Assembly: GCF_003402975.1 (NCBI RefSeq)
Contig: NZ_QURB01000009.1
Coordinates: 62,001-126,000, forward strand
Reading direction: 5' to 3'
Length of the DNA stretch: 64,000 nucleotides
DNA from: Brumimicrobium aurantiacum
GTDB lineage: Bacteria > Bacteroidota > Bacteroidia > Flavobacteriales_D > Crocinitomicaceae
Made by a program: the position numbers and the translations under genes. Shown here one piece after another: positions 34,279 through 43,063 of this stretch. A model generated the notes under the pieces. It worked only from the letters and a program-made list of their open reading frames with translations, did not search any database and had not been told where the DNA came from. Position 1 is the stretch's first letter. Each line of letters begins with the position of its first letter.

Positions 34279-36597
34279 TCGCTTTTTCTTTTCTTTCGGA
34301 TCAGGATAGAAATAGATCAGTAAAAGAGGAAGAATAAATAAGTCAGAAAGTACTGCCACAATTAGGGTAATACAAATCATTAATCCCATATAGTAAGTTC
34401 CCATAAAGCTTGACATCAAAAGCATGCTAAACCCTCCAATTAAGATTAAAGATGTTAAAACAATTGCTTTTCCCGTTCCTAAGAAAGTACTTTTTATTGC
34501 ATAAATTTTTGATTTACCTTTTTCAAGTTCAAGTTTAAAATTACTCAGAAAATGTATCGTATCATCTATTGCAATTCCAAAAGAAATGGTGAATACAATT
34601 GCAGTGGTAATCTTTAAATTAATGCCAAAAAAGCCCATTACTCCAGCAATAACGACTAAAGGAATTATATTGGGGATCATGGAAATGATTAACATTCTAC
34701 CTGATCTAAATAGAATGGTCATCAAAACGGATACGATGATGATTGCAAATGATAATCCTTCCACCAAACTGGAGGACATATAACTCATGTTTTTGTCTAA
34801 TAAATGTGCTGTTCCCGTTACATTAATGTCTAAATATTCTTCTAGATTGTTCTGCTGAATGAATGTGCTGAATTCTTTGTTTTTTTGAGTTGCAACGATA
34901 TTCCCCCAATCCGGAACTCCTCCATTTATTCTTGTGGTAATTCCTGTAGAATCGAGTACATTTCGAATTAACTTCCCTTCATCAGCAATCTTCAACATCC
35001 TTTTGTATTGATTGATGTCTCTTTTCTTTTGAGGAACTTCGAAAAAATCAGTATTACCAGCATGTGATGCACGGTGTAGGACACTTAAATAACGTGCGAG
35101 AGAGGTGTTTACTTTCACACCATAATCATTGATTAAATAACTTTCAATTTGCTCTAATTCTTTCAATCTGTCTGCATTCCAAATACTTTGACTAGTGTCC
35201 TTTAAGCGGATTGAAAGTTCAAACGGACGCACTCCTCCAAATTTATTATCGAAATAGTCAAAGTCTTGTTTTACTTCACTTTCTGGACTCACATCATCCA
35301 TAATAAAGTTGTTAACGACAATGAGCTTCGCACCAAAACCAAAAATAACTACGACTCCTAAACCAACCCAAGGAATGATTTTTCTTCTTTTTATGGTAAA
35401 AAGGAAAACCTTTGAAAGGATAGGTTTCCAAAAACTAGCGCTATTTTTTTTCGCTACTTTAGGCTTCTTGGTAACATAGAAAAGAAAGGGTAGACTAGCA
35501 TATGTTAGAATAAAAGCCATGAGTACTCCTATACCTGTATAAATACCAAAATCTTGTATTGGAATAACATTCACAAATAATAGCGAAAAGAAGCCAATAG
35601 CTGTAGTTATAGAAGTAAGAAAAGTTGCCATTCCAATTTCCTTATATGAGGTAATTATAGCATCCTTTTTATTGTACCCGACCCTTAAAAGTTCCAGGTA
35701 TTTTGAAATTAAATGGATGACATCTGACATGGCTACAACAAACATAATTGCTGGTAGTACAATCAAGAGAATATTAATTGGTTTTCCGATTAGGGCCATG
35801 TAACCAACAATCCAAATCATTGAACCAACAATTACAATTTGTGGAACGAGAAGTCCCCAAACAGATCGAAAGCTCAAAATCAAAAAGATGATGACCAACA
35901 GTATGCTGATACCTATATAGGTCGACATTTCTGTAATCATGGTATCTACATAAAACAATTGACCGACAGTTCTTCCTGCCATTCTAACATTTTCAAAATC
36001 GTAAGACTCAGTAAGTGTTTTCACCTCTTTCACTAACTGTTCACCTTTCTTTTTACTTAAAAAATCATAATGTCTTAAAAATATAGCAACAGCATCAGCC
36101 TTCTCATTTACCAATGTGTTAATGAGTTCTTTATTTTCAAAAATATTAGCAGAATCAGTCTTGAAATGAGTAGAATCCAGATGGATATAAGGTCGTTCTC
36201 CACTCATTCCTCCCGGATAGATAAAACGCTCCTTTTCATTAGTGATGTCCCTTGTAAATTGAACATGATCTAATTCACTTAAGTCCTTAGCATACGCATT
36301 TACCTTGTTAAGAAATGTTTTGTCGAAAATTCCGTCTTCCCTTTCAACTGCAATTAGCATAAAGTCATTATCCGATTCGAAAAGCGCTCTATGGTTGAAG
36401 AAAAAACTAGTTTCTTCATCGTCAGAAGGGAAGAATTCTTCGAAGTTATAATTGAGGGTTGTTCTAGGTATTTGGAGGGCGAAAAAAACTGTGATTAGTA
36501 GAATCGCAGAAATAACTAGATAAGATATTTTTTTGAGCTTTTTATCCAAGCTGTACTTTTTTAAAACGTTAATAAAAGCAAAGTTAACGTTTCTCAT
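34249..36597 (-). CDS. RND/MMPL-family transporter
   Basis: 782 residues. A first membrane helix (about 25-43), a large periplasmic loop with NYNFEEFFPSDDEETSFFF, then a block of five helices (about 220-385), another helix and periplasmic loop (400-620), and a last block of five helices (about 620-760). This duplicated 1+5 layout is the MMPL/SSD form of the RND superfamily, about half the helices loops of AcrB-type pumps. Motifs include SFGIAIDDTIHFLSNF and VAMSDVIHLISKYLELLR, where the acidic residues mark the proton relay. Proton-driven lipid or hopanoid export is the usual role of this type. No partner adaptor gene is adjacent. Its 3' end overlaps the barrel gene by 30 bases. Confidence 0.9.
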   Translation of the reverse strand: MRNVNFAFINVLKKYSLDKKLKKISYLVISAILLITVFFALQIPRTTLNYNFEEFFPSDDEETSFFFNHRALFESDNDFMLIAVEREDGIFDKTFLNKVNAYAKDLSELDHVQFTRDITNEKERFIYPGGMSGERPYIHLDSTHFKTDSANIFENKELINTLVNEKADAVAIFLRHYDFLSKKKGEQLVKEVKTLTESYDFENVRMAGRTVGQLFYVDTMITEMSTYIGISILLVIIFLILSFRSVWGLLVPQIVIVGSMIWIVGYMALIGKPINILLIVLPAIMFVVAMSDVIHLISKYLELLRVGYNKKDAIITSYKEIGMATFLTSITTAIGFFSLLFVNVIPIQDFGIYTGIGVLMAFILTYASLPFLFYVTKKPKVAKKNSASFWKPILSKVFLFTIKRRKIIPWVGLGVVVIFGFGAKLIVVNNFIMDDVSPESEVKQDFDYFDNKFGGVRPFELSIRLKDTSQSIWNADRLKELEQIESYLINDYGVKVNTSLARYLSVLHRASHAGNTDFFEVPQKKRDINQYKRMLKIADEGKLIRNVLDSTGITTRINGGVPDWGNIVATQKNKEFSTFIQQNNLEEYLDINVTGTAHLLDKNMSYMSSSLVEGLSFAIIIVSVLMTILFRSGRMLIISMIPNIIPLVVIAGVMGFFGINLKITTAIVFTISFGIAIDDTIHFLSNFKLELEKGKSKIYAIKSTFLGTGKAIVLTSLILIGGFSMLLMSSFMGTYYMGLMICITLIVAVLSDLFILPLLLIYFYPDPKEKKKRLIEEVPSDS

Positions 36598-36677
36598 TAC
36601 TCATTTGTTTTGAGAAAGTGTTTTTATTTCATATAATGTGATTTAATTGTTAAATTTGATAAACTAAAAAATTCATT

Positions 36678-37718
36678 ATGAAGAAAAATTTACTAATGGC
36701 AACCTCACTTTTTATTGGTGGAGTTGCTTTCGGACAGTTTACACAAGGTAATACACCAGTGAGTGGAGATGGTGCTATATTATACGTTATTGATAGTATG
36801 GCTCCAAACTTTGAAAGTCAAACAGGATCAAACGTTGTTTGGGATTATAGTGGTACGGAAGGATATGGTAATGAAACACGATCTATTACTGCAATTAATG
36901 CCTCAGTAGCTCCACATGATACAAGTTTTCCTTCAGCAACTGAAATGATAGATTTGGAAGGTGTTCTTCAAACCTACTCTAGTAATTCTTCAACTGAATT
37001 AACTGGTGAAGGTTTTGTTTTTACAGACAATACCTTAGGGGATATAATTGCAAAGTTTGATACTGATCAAGCAATTAGATTACAATTCCCGATGGATGAA
37101 ACAAGTTCCCCAATAAGTGATTTATATTCTGGTACTTTGATTTATACATTGCCTGGTTTTGGAACACAAACAACACCATTAACTGGTAAGCAACTTGTGT
37201 CAGTAGATGGTAAAGGAACGCTTAAATTAGCTCAAAACGATTATACTGATGTATTGAGGTATAAAATTGTTGATACTTTGAATGCAAACGTTACTGGATT
37301 TGGAGATATTGAATTGGTTCGTGAACAATATGAGTACTACGATCACTCACAAAGTAATTTACCAATCTTTATGCATGTAAATATGGACTTTGGAATCTTT
37401 GGTGGAGGTGCTTCATCAGGTTCTTCTCTTGTAATGAGTATTGAGGATCCAACAACTTTAGTTGGACTTGATAAAAATCAACTTTCAAATGTAACAGTTT
37501 ACCCTGTTCCGGCTTCAGACCAATTGACAGTTGAATTGCCTACATCAGTGGAAAAAGCATCTATCGCTTTAACTGATGCTCAAGGTAGACAAGTTCTAAC
37601 TTCAGAAATTACAGCTTCTCAAAAAACAATTGACGTAGCAAGTTTAAATAAAGGAATGTACGTATTAACGATTTCTAATGATATTACTACAATAACTAAA
37701 AACATTGTAATTAGATAG
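36678..37718 (+). CDS. T9SS-secreted protein of unknown function
   Basis: 346 residues. Signal peptide MKKNLLMATSLFIGGVAFGQ, then about 240 residues of beta-rich sequence without a recognised domain (blocks such as VVWDYSGTEGYGNETR and LRYKIVDTLNANVTGFG), and a type A sorting domain at the C-terminus (NVTVYPVPASDQLTVELP ... NKGMYVLTI ... KNIVIR). The central region resembles other Flavobacteriales T9SS cargo proteins of unknown role. Single gene with its own terminator. Confidence 0.85.
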   Translation: MKKNLLMATSLFIGGVAFGQFTQGNTPVSGDGAILYVIDSMAPNFESQTGSNVVWDYSGTEGYGNETRSITAINASVAPHDTSFPSATEMIDLEGVLQTYSSNSSTELTGEGFVFTDNTLGDIIAKFDTDQAIRLQFPMDETSSPISDLYSGTLIYTLPGFGTQTTPLTGKQLVSVDGKGTLKLAQNDYTDVLRYKIVDTLNANVTGFGDIELVREQYEYYDHSQSNLPIFMHVNMDFGIFGGGASSGSSLVMSIEDPTTLVGLDKNQLSNVTVYPVPASDQLTVELPTSVEKASIALTDAQGRQVLTSEITASQKTIDVASLNKGMYVLTISNDITTITKNIVIR

Positions 37719-37746
37719 TAGTTTTCTTTAATGCATATTTAATTTG

Positions 37747-37779
37747 GCCTGATTTCAATGATTGAAGTCAGGCTTTTTT
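37747..37779 (+). terminator. Rho-independent terminator
   Basis: GCCTGA...TCAGGC with an inner TTCAA/TTGAA stem (37747-37773), followed by six T residues. It ends the T9SS gene 36678-37718. The gap up to 38024 otherwise holds only the minus-strand terminator at 37947-37979. Confidence 0.85.
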
Positions 37780-37946
37780 GTATCAATTAATGAATTGCAT
37801 TTCTTTATGTTGGCCTACTCTGAATTGTTTTAGAGTTTCCATTTAATTACATTCTGTGTTGAGGTGTTGATGTTATGTAAACTGTACTACTGAAATGAAT
37901 TTGGTAGGAATAATCAATATCTAACGAACAATTTGATTTTCTTTCA

Positions 37947-37979
37947 TAAAAAAAGAGCAGAAGATTAGTTCTACTCTTT
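37947..37979 (-). terminator. Terminator of the VTC/DUF4956 operon
   Basis: Read on the minus strand: AAAGAG-T-AGAA, loop, TTCT-G-CTCTTT, followed by a run of T (plus-strand A residues 37948-37954). It is 46 bases after the stop of the DUF2490 gene. Confidence 0.75.
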
Positions 37980-38024
37980 AGAATTATAATGAGCCTGGAG
38001 TGGGCTAATTTTAGCGTTTATTTT

Positions 38025-38684
38025 TTAGAATTCGATGCTGTAACCAATTCCGTAAATGTGATCTTGTTCAATTCTGTCTGTTCTAAATTTATCCTCTAGA
38101 ATATAAAAGATTTCAATTGCTGTATTCTTAGTGATGTCGTATTTAAGTCCTCCTGAAATTCTAGAACGTGTAAAGTCCATTCGATTGTTAAATTGATAAT
38201 AAAACTCCCAAGAAATAAATGGTGACCAATCCTTCTTTTTGTAGTCTAACGTAAATTTATTTCTAACATAAGCTTCATTATTCTCATTAATTGGAGCTGA
38301 TTCAATTTGATACTTGACGCGGTATTTAAACTTTAAATCATCAATATTCCACCATTCAATTTTATTGTCGTATTGTGCACCTATTTCAAAACGAGGTTTT
38401 AGATCATAGTTGAAGTCTTCATAATCATTGTCGCGTGAATACCTATATCCAATACCAATATCCCATCTTTTATTGATTTTGTATTCTACTTCGATTTCAG
38501 CCAAGGCCTTGTCCATATGAGAGAAATTCTCATCAAGTCTGTAGGCCAATCCTAAATTAAAAGTAAAGTCTTTGACTTCCTTTTCAAGTTTGACTTCAGT
38601 CCATAACCTGGCGTCCTTTTCTATTTGTGAAAAGACCATGATAGGGAATATCAACAGGACAATTAATAGGTGTTTATTACTCAT
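38025..38684 (-). CDS. DUF2490 outer-membrane beta-barrel protein
   Basis: 219 residues. Signal peptide MSNKHLLIVLLIFPIMVFSQ; the mature part starts IEKDARLWTEVKLEKEVKDFTFNLGLAYRLDEN, typical of DUF2490, and continues with alternating strands (WDIGIGYRYSRDNDY, WSPFISWEFYYQFNN, IEIFYILEDKFRTDR) ending in Phe. It is predicted to be an 8-10-stranded barrel. It is the last gene of the VTC operon and overlaps the DUF4956 gene by 8 bases. An outer-membrane protein in this operon suggests that the polyphosphate-related product is handled in the envelope. Confidence 0.85.
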   Translation of the reverse strand: MSNKHLLIVLLIFPIMVFSQIEKDARLWTEVKLEKEVKDFTFNLGLAYRLDENFSHMDKALAEIEVEYKINKRWDIGIGYRYSRDNDYEDFNYDLKPRFEIGAQYDNKIEWWNIDDLKFKYRVKYQIESAPINENNEAYVRNKFTLDYKKKDWSPFISWEFYYQFNNRMDFTRSRISGGLKYDITKNTAIEIFYILEDKFRTDRIEQDHIYGIGYSIEF

Positions 38685-39354
38685 TTTTATTACTTATAAA
38701 TATATCTTGAATAGGTTCTTGGGCATTTTTATCTTCATAATAGAAGATGATGATTCTTACAGTATCTTTCAAAAAATCGATATGACCTACTTGAACTCTA
38801 TGAATATTTAAACCAGTTCTTTCTTTTAAATCGTTGATTAATAAACCATAATTTTCTGGTTTTATATTTTCTATTTTTTCATAGACGATTTCCTTTCTTG
38901 ATTCATGTTTTAAAAGGAAAACTTTTTCCAAAAGATAAGTCGCTAGTACAATTGTTCCGTTCACTAAAACCAACTCTGCAAGGCTCACCTTGTCATCAGA
39001 AAGTGAGTTGACAATTGCAATGGCAATTATCATAAACAGGTAGGTCATTTCCTTAATTGGAAGTTGTTCCGTTCGGTATCTTAAAATTCCGAAAATCGCA
39101 AAAAGTCCAAATGCAAATCCAAGCTTTAGTTTTACTCCATTCAATAGAATACAAACAAAGAAGATTAGAATGTTAAAGAGGAAGTATGTAAAAAGATAAT
39201 CCTTTCTTTTATGAATAGGATAATAGATTTTACGGATAATAATAAATGCGACAATTAAGTTAATGGCAAACTTAATGAGCATTTCTAAAAAACTATCAAT
39301 ATCAATAATTTTTGATCCTAAAATTGGAATTTTAAGCAATAATAGTTCTATCAT
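38677..39354 (-). CDS. DUF4956 membrane protein
   Basis: 225 residues. Four membrane helices occupy roughly residues 20-135, including FGLFAIFGILRYRTEQLPIKEMTYLFMIIAIAIVNSL, the DUF4956 hallmark (GILRYRT). The C-terminal third is a soluble alpha/beta domain (about 150-225). DUF4956 genes are commonly found next to VTC-domain genes and are thought to be partners in the same membrane complex. Here it overlaps the VTC gene by 23 bases upstream and the DUF2490 gene by 8 bases downstream, so all are translationally coupled. Confidence 0.92.
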   Translation of the reverse strand: MIELLLLKIPILGSKIIDIDSFLEMLIKFAINLIVAFIIIRKIYYPIHKRKDYLFTYFLFNILIFFVCILLNGVKLKLGFAFGLFAIFGILRYRTEQLPIKEMTYLFMIIAIAIVNSLSDDKVSLAELVLVNGTIVLATYLLEKVFLLKHESRKEIVYEKIENIKPENYGLLINDLKERTGLNIHRVQVGHIDFLKDTVRIIIFYYEDKNAQEPIQDIFISNKNE

Positions 39355-40105
39355 TTTTTAACTTATTTATTTTTAATATATGTTTTTTAAATCTATTCGA
39401 TTTAATGTCTTTGTTCGTTAAAACCGTCCCTATACAATACTTACTTAGGCTGGTTTGTAGAATGTGGTTTCTTTTCATTAACCTGATAAAATCAGAATTC
39501 AATGACATTTTTTCTTGCTTTACTTCGGCAATAATCAAATGTGGAATTTGATGATCTTGACTTTCAGATTCCTTTCGAAAACTAATGTTTAAATCAAAGG
39601 TTAAACGTTCCTTGTCTATTTTATGCACGAATGTTAACCGTGTAAAACTATTCCAAAGGACAGGACTCAATTGGTTGGAATCATAGATAGAGTTTTCATC
39701 GATAAATTCTTTCGAACTATCACTCAATTTTTCTTCAATTGCCGGCTTTTCTATCCTAGATTTAATGGTTTTTCCTTTGTTGTTTTTAAATTTCACCTCT
39801 AGGAATGTTAAATCTGAGTCTAAATATTCTCGAAACCTTATTTTTACTCTATTTAAGTTGCCGTTGTGGTGCTTGATATAACTGTCCAAATCCGCTGTGT
39901 CAAAATAAACGGTTCTGTATTTATTAACTCTATTTCCTTGTGTTGAAAGGAGCCTATAATTTGGTCTAAGTACTTCTAAAACACTTTGTAGGTTTTCAGC
40001 ATTAAAAATAAATTTGGTATCCGCTCTTTTGAGTAATTTTACTTCATCCATTTCCGCTAAGGAAATTGGATCAAAACTTTGCAATATGTTATGGAGTTCT
40101 TTCAA
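39332..40105 (-). CDS. VTC-domain (polyphosphate polymerase-like) protein
   Basis: 257 residues, no membrane segment. The tunnel-fold VTC signature is present: LLKRADTKFIFNAENL, YRTVYFDTADLDSYIKHHNGNLNRVKIRFREY with the basic R-x-R-x-R pattern, FLEVKFKNNKGKTIKSRI, and IIAEVKQEK (acidic metal-binding Glu). In yeast Vtc4 this domain makes polyphosphate from ATP; in bacteria the activity is mostly predicted. It lies between a lipoprotein gene (0-base gap upstream) and DUF4956 (23-base overlap). The domain call is firm, polymerase activity is inferred. Confidence 0.92.
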   Translation of the reverse strand: MKELHNILQSFDPISLAEMDEVKLLKRADTKFIFNAENLQSVLEVLRPNYRLLSTQGNRVNKYRTVYFDTADLDSYIKHHNGNLNRVKIRFREYLDSDLTFLEVKFKNNKGKTIKSRIEKPAIEEKLSDSSKEFIDENSIYDSNQLSPVLWNSFTRLTFVHKIDKERLTFDLNISFRKESESQDHQIPHLIIAEVKQEKMSLNSDFIRLMKRNHILQTSLSKYCIGTVLTNKDIKSNRFKKHILKINKLKNDRTIIA

Positions 40106-40486
40106 TTACTTCTCTAACATAATAGTGCCAATATCAACGGTTTCATTCTTGTCAATTGTCGTTGAAACAAATACTGGTTTTAGTCCAGAAGGCTCAGAAA
40201 TGTCCTCAGAATATGCGTAAATAGTATAATATCCTTCCCTCAAGTTTTTAAATTCAAAAGAGCCGTCAAAATTAGATCTTACATCATCATCATAAATACT
40301 GTCTTTTTCACCATAAATGATATAGACACGTTCGTCAGGTAAATAGTATTCACCTTGTGTACTACCGGTTTGATCATTCATATATAACTTTCCTATTATT
40401 GAAGATCTTCCTCCTTCTCCCTCAGTTTTCTCACAAGCAAAAAATACTAAAAGAAGTAATGTTAGGATGAATGGTTGTTTTTTCAT
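40106..40486 (-). CDS. Small lipoprotein with transthyretin/carboxypeptidase-like fold
   Basis: 126 residues. Lipoprotein signal MKKQPFILTLLLLVFFACEK (Cys18). The mature part is a single beta-sandwich of the carboxypeptidase regulatory-like type: SIIGKLYMNDQTG, YLPDERVYIIYGEKD, FDGSFEFKNLREGYYTIYAYSED and a final strand VDIGTIMLEK. It is the first gene of the operon that continues with VTC, DUF4956 and DUF2490. Such modules bind proteins or sugars; the exact role is unknown. It has a promoter and palindrome upstream at 40510-40558. Confidence 0.85.
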   Translation of the reverse strand: MKKQPFILTLLLLVFFACEKTEGEGGRSSIIGKLYMNDQTGSTQGEYYLPDERVYIIYGEKDSIYDDDVRSNFDGSFEFKNLREGYYTIYAYSEDISEPSGLKPVFVSTTIDKNETVDIGTIMLEK

Positions 40487-40509
40487 GTTTAATGTTGAGT
40501 TTTGTTCGA

Positions 40510-40558
40510 CAAAAATAATACATAATAACGAACATATTATTCCTTTGTTAAGGAATAA
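40510..40558 (-). promoter_or_regulatory. Promoter and palindrome upstream of the VTC operon
   Basis: On the minus strand TATTTTTG (40517-40510) is a perfect TAnnTTTG element 24 bases before the lipoprotein start. Upstream lies a 9-bp perfect inverted repeat, TTATTCCTT-TGTT-AAGGAATAA (40537-40558), centred about 44 bases before the presumed transcription start, a typical activator position. The rest of the gap to 40843 shows no gene. Confidence 0.5.
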
Positions 40559-40843
40559 TTAAGTGGTTGGTTATTATTTGTTGGAAATATACAAAAAAAA
40601 TACTCACAATAAGCGCCAATACCTCTTTCGTAAAAACCTATACCTCGCTTCTTTATTGAGACGTCTCTTTCTATTTTACGCTTAATGATGGCATAGTTGA
40701 ATTACTTTATCAAGAAATACCAAATGAACGGAATTAATTATTATTTGAAATGATTTAAACTAGGTTTAGAAGATGCTTAATTTTAATCCTGAAAATCCCA
40801 TAGAGCATTAGTCGTAAAGCTAATAAATCAGATGTTTAAATCT

Positions 40844-41905
40844 CTATCTTTTTTCGCTTTCTTCAGCTTTCCCTTCACTAATATATTGTTCTGTTTCTTT
40901 GACTTCTTCTTTGTCAAGATCTTCAAGCTCTACTTTTTGGCTCTGATCAGATTTGTCAAGTCCAAACTCACAACAAATAGGGAAGTGGTCAGACCCAACA
41001 TGTTCTAATACTTTTAAATCCTTAACAAAAACATTCTTACTATGATAAACAAGGTCAAGAGGTGCTCTGAAGAACCAGTATTTAGCATGAAAAGTGGCTA
41101 GAATTCCTCGGCCATGACGACCATCTATTAACTCACTATTTTTTCTGAATAATTCTGAAATTTTTGACCAAGCTACAGTGTTGAAGTCACCAATAACCAA
41201 CGTTGGTTTACCAATTTCTTTAACACGCTTGGCAATACACATTAAATCACCGTCACGTTCTTTTGAGTTTGATTCTTCAGTTGGACTTGGTGGTGGAGGA
41301 TGTGCAATATAAAGCAAATATTCTTGACCTTCGGTGTTCTTTAAATGAGCTTCGATACTAGGAACATCATCAGCAACAAAGTAATGTGTTTTTATATTTT
41401 CAAATGGGATTTTTGAATATAGATGCATGCCATAGGTGTTCTCCAAGGTAACTTTATGTGTATTTGGAAAATCTATTTCTAAATCTCGCATTGCCTCTTC
41501 CCAATCAGAATTGCTTTCGATGGTGATAAAAATATCAGGATTTTCTTTTTTAATGAAGTTTTTAAACCTTTCAAATTGTTTGTTGAATTGATAAATATTG
41601 GTTGATATAACTTTAATCGTTTCAATGTCTTTATCCTCATTGGTATTCTTAGAATAAAACTTGGTGTAGCGCGTAAAAATATAAATATGAAAAACAATTA
41701 AAGCGAGTTGAAAGGCTAATACCGCATAAAATAAAGTATCTTTTTCAACAAAAATAGTGAGACCAATTACAGAAATAGGTTGAATTACAAGTAGTTGTAA
41801 ATTTAAGAATTCAGGGACACGAAATATCCAATGTTGATGCTGAATAAAAGGGAGAAGCCCTAAAACGATGAGAAATATTGATAAAATCAAAAAGAATAAA
41901 TCCAT
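40844..41905 (-). CDS. Membrane-anchored endonuclease/exonuclease/phosphatase-family protein
   Basis: 353 residues. Three hydrophobic helices at the N-terminus (about 2-18, 36-51, 58-75), then the EEP fold: VISTNIYQFN, PDIFITIESNSDW (metal Glu), LYIAHPPPPSP, LVIGDFNTVAWS (catalytic Asp and Asn) and VGSDHFPICCEF (catalytic Asp-His). The C-terminus is a Glu/Lys-rich tail. Members cut phosphodiester bonds in nucleic acids, lipids or inositol phosphates; substrate is not readable. With its catalytic domain after three helices it may face the periplasm or the cytoplasm. Single gene, no partner. Confidence 0.9.
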   Translation of the reverse strand: MDLFFLILSIFLIVLGLLPFIQHQHWIFRVPEFLNLQLLVIQPISVIGLTIFVEKDTLFYAVLAFQLALIVFHIYIFTRYTKFYSKNTNEDKDIETIKVISTNIYQFNKQFERFKNFIKKENPDIFITIESNSDWEEAMRDLEIDFPNTHKVTLENTYGMHLYSKIPFENIKTHYFVADDVPSIEAHLKNTEGQEYLLYIAHPPPPSPTEESNSKERDGDLMCIAKRVKEIGKPTLVIGDFNTVAWSKISELFRKNSELIDGRHGRGILATFHAKYWFFRAPLDLVYHSKNVFVKDLKVLEHVGSDHFPICCEFGLDKSDQSQKVELEDLDKEEVKETEQYISEGKAEESEKR

Positions 41906-41996
41906 GGTTCTTGTGTTTACTCAAATTTAACCATTATATTTTGAATCCTGGTCTTTCGAATTTAATAATTGGTTTGATTATTGTTTTGAGTTTTTT

Positions 41997-43007
41997 ATGA
42001 AGAACATAATTCTATTCCTTGCAATGCTGTATGCAACTTTAAGCTTGAGTCAAGATACACTATTTCGTACTGCCATTTACAGTTCAAAAAATGATACTTT
42101 GGTCAATACTACCTTAACGCAATACAATGATTTTTATCAACCGATTGTAGAAATACATATTCAGCATTCAACTAATGACACCATAGAATATATTTACGAT
42201 TATAATATTCAGCAAAAACGGTCTCAAATTATTACCAATCGTTTAGGAAAAAACGAGAGAAGCGACACGATTTTTTATGAATATAAAGATACATTGGTGA
42301 AAAGTATTCAACGTGAAAATGGAAAATTAAGAATTAGAGTTGAAGATCATTTACAACGACCAATTTACTCTTCTTCGAAGTCTTTTGATATAAACGGAAA
42401 TCTATATTATCATAGGGTGGATAGTGTCTTCTACTCCGATTCTGGTAGGTTGAGAACAAATAAGTCTTATCAGAAATACATCCAGAGAACAAATCATAAA
42501 GACGACATTTTAATAGAACCTATAGGTGGCAAAGTTAATGGTCAGTTTTACTTATTTTCTACAAGTATTTTGAGAAAAGACAAGGCTGGAAATGTAATTG
42601 AGTTAAAATCATCAAGCGGAGATGAGATTTACACACACGCATTATATACTCATGATGACCAAAATCGGTTAACTTATTATGAAGTTCATAATTATCATGG
42701 AGCTTCAAAACATAACTATACGAAATTTGAATACGAAAATATAGGAGATACTTTAATTAGGAAGCGATATCACTTGACAAACAGAGATGATAAAACTCCA
42801 TCTCTATATTCTGTAATAAAAGAATCACAAAGAAAGATTAATGGAGAACCACTATGGCAATTTGGATATGTAAATAATGAATTGATTGGCGAGGTAAGAA
42901 GGTATTTCAACAAAGATGATCAAATTATTCGTCTTCAGATGAAATCCAAAAAGAATGGAGAGTGGTCCGAAAATGAGCAACTTTACATTTATGAGTCTTA
43001 TGAATAA
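41997..43007 (+). CDS. Exported protein with YD/RHS-like repeats
   Basis: 336 residues with signal peptide MKNIILFLAMLYATLSLSQ. The body consists of short beta repeats with a Tyr-Asp pattern (IEYIYDYNIQ, DTIFYEYKD, NGNLYYHRVDSVFY, YTHDDQNRLTYYEVHNY), related to RHS/YD repeats but irregular. A lipoprotein with the same kind of repeats is encoded at 46543-47613 on the other strand, so they may be distant paralogues. No toxin, protease or sorting domain is present. Function unknown. Confidence 0.75.
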   Translation: MKNIILFLAMLYATLSLSQDTLFRTAIYSSKNDTLVNTTLTQYNDFYQPIVEIHIQHSTNDTIEYIYDYNIQQKRSQIITNRLGKNERSDTIFYEYKDTLVKSIQRENGKLRIRVEDHLQRPIYSSSKSFDINGNLYYHRVDSVFYSDSGRLRTNKSYQKYIQRTNHKDDILIEPIGGKVNGQFYLFSTSILRKDKAGNVIELKSSSGDEIYTHALYTHDDQNRLTYYEVHNYHGASKHNYTKFEYENIGDTLIRKRYHLTNRDDKTPSLYSVIKESQRKINGEPLWQFGYVNNELIGEVRRYFNKDDQIIRLQMKSKKNGEWSENEQLYIYESYE

Positions 43008-43010
43008 AAA

Positions 43011-43040
43011 AGCCCAATGAAAAGCGGATTCCATTGGGCT
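43011..43040. terminator. Bidirectional terminator between convergent genes
   Basis: AGCCCAATG (43011-43019) pairs with CATTGGGCT (43032-43040). On the minus strand it is followed by T residues (plus-strand A at 43006-43010); on the plus strand the T-run is weak (CTTAATTT). Confidence 0.75.
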
Positions 43041-43063
43041 CTTAATTTCGAAGCTACTTATGA

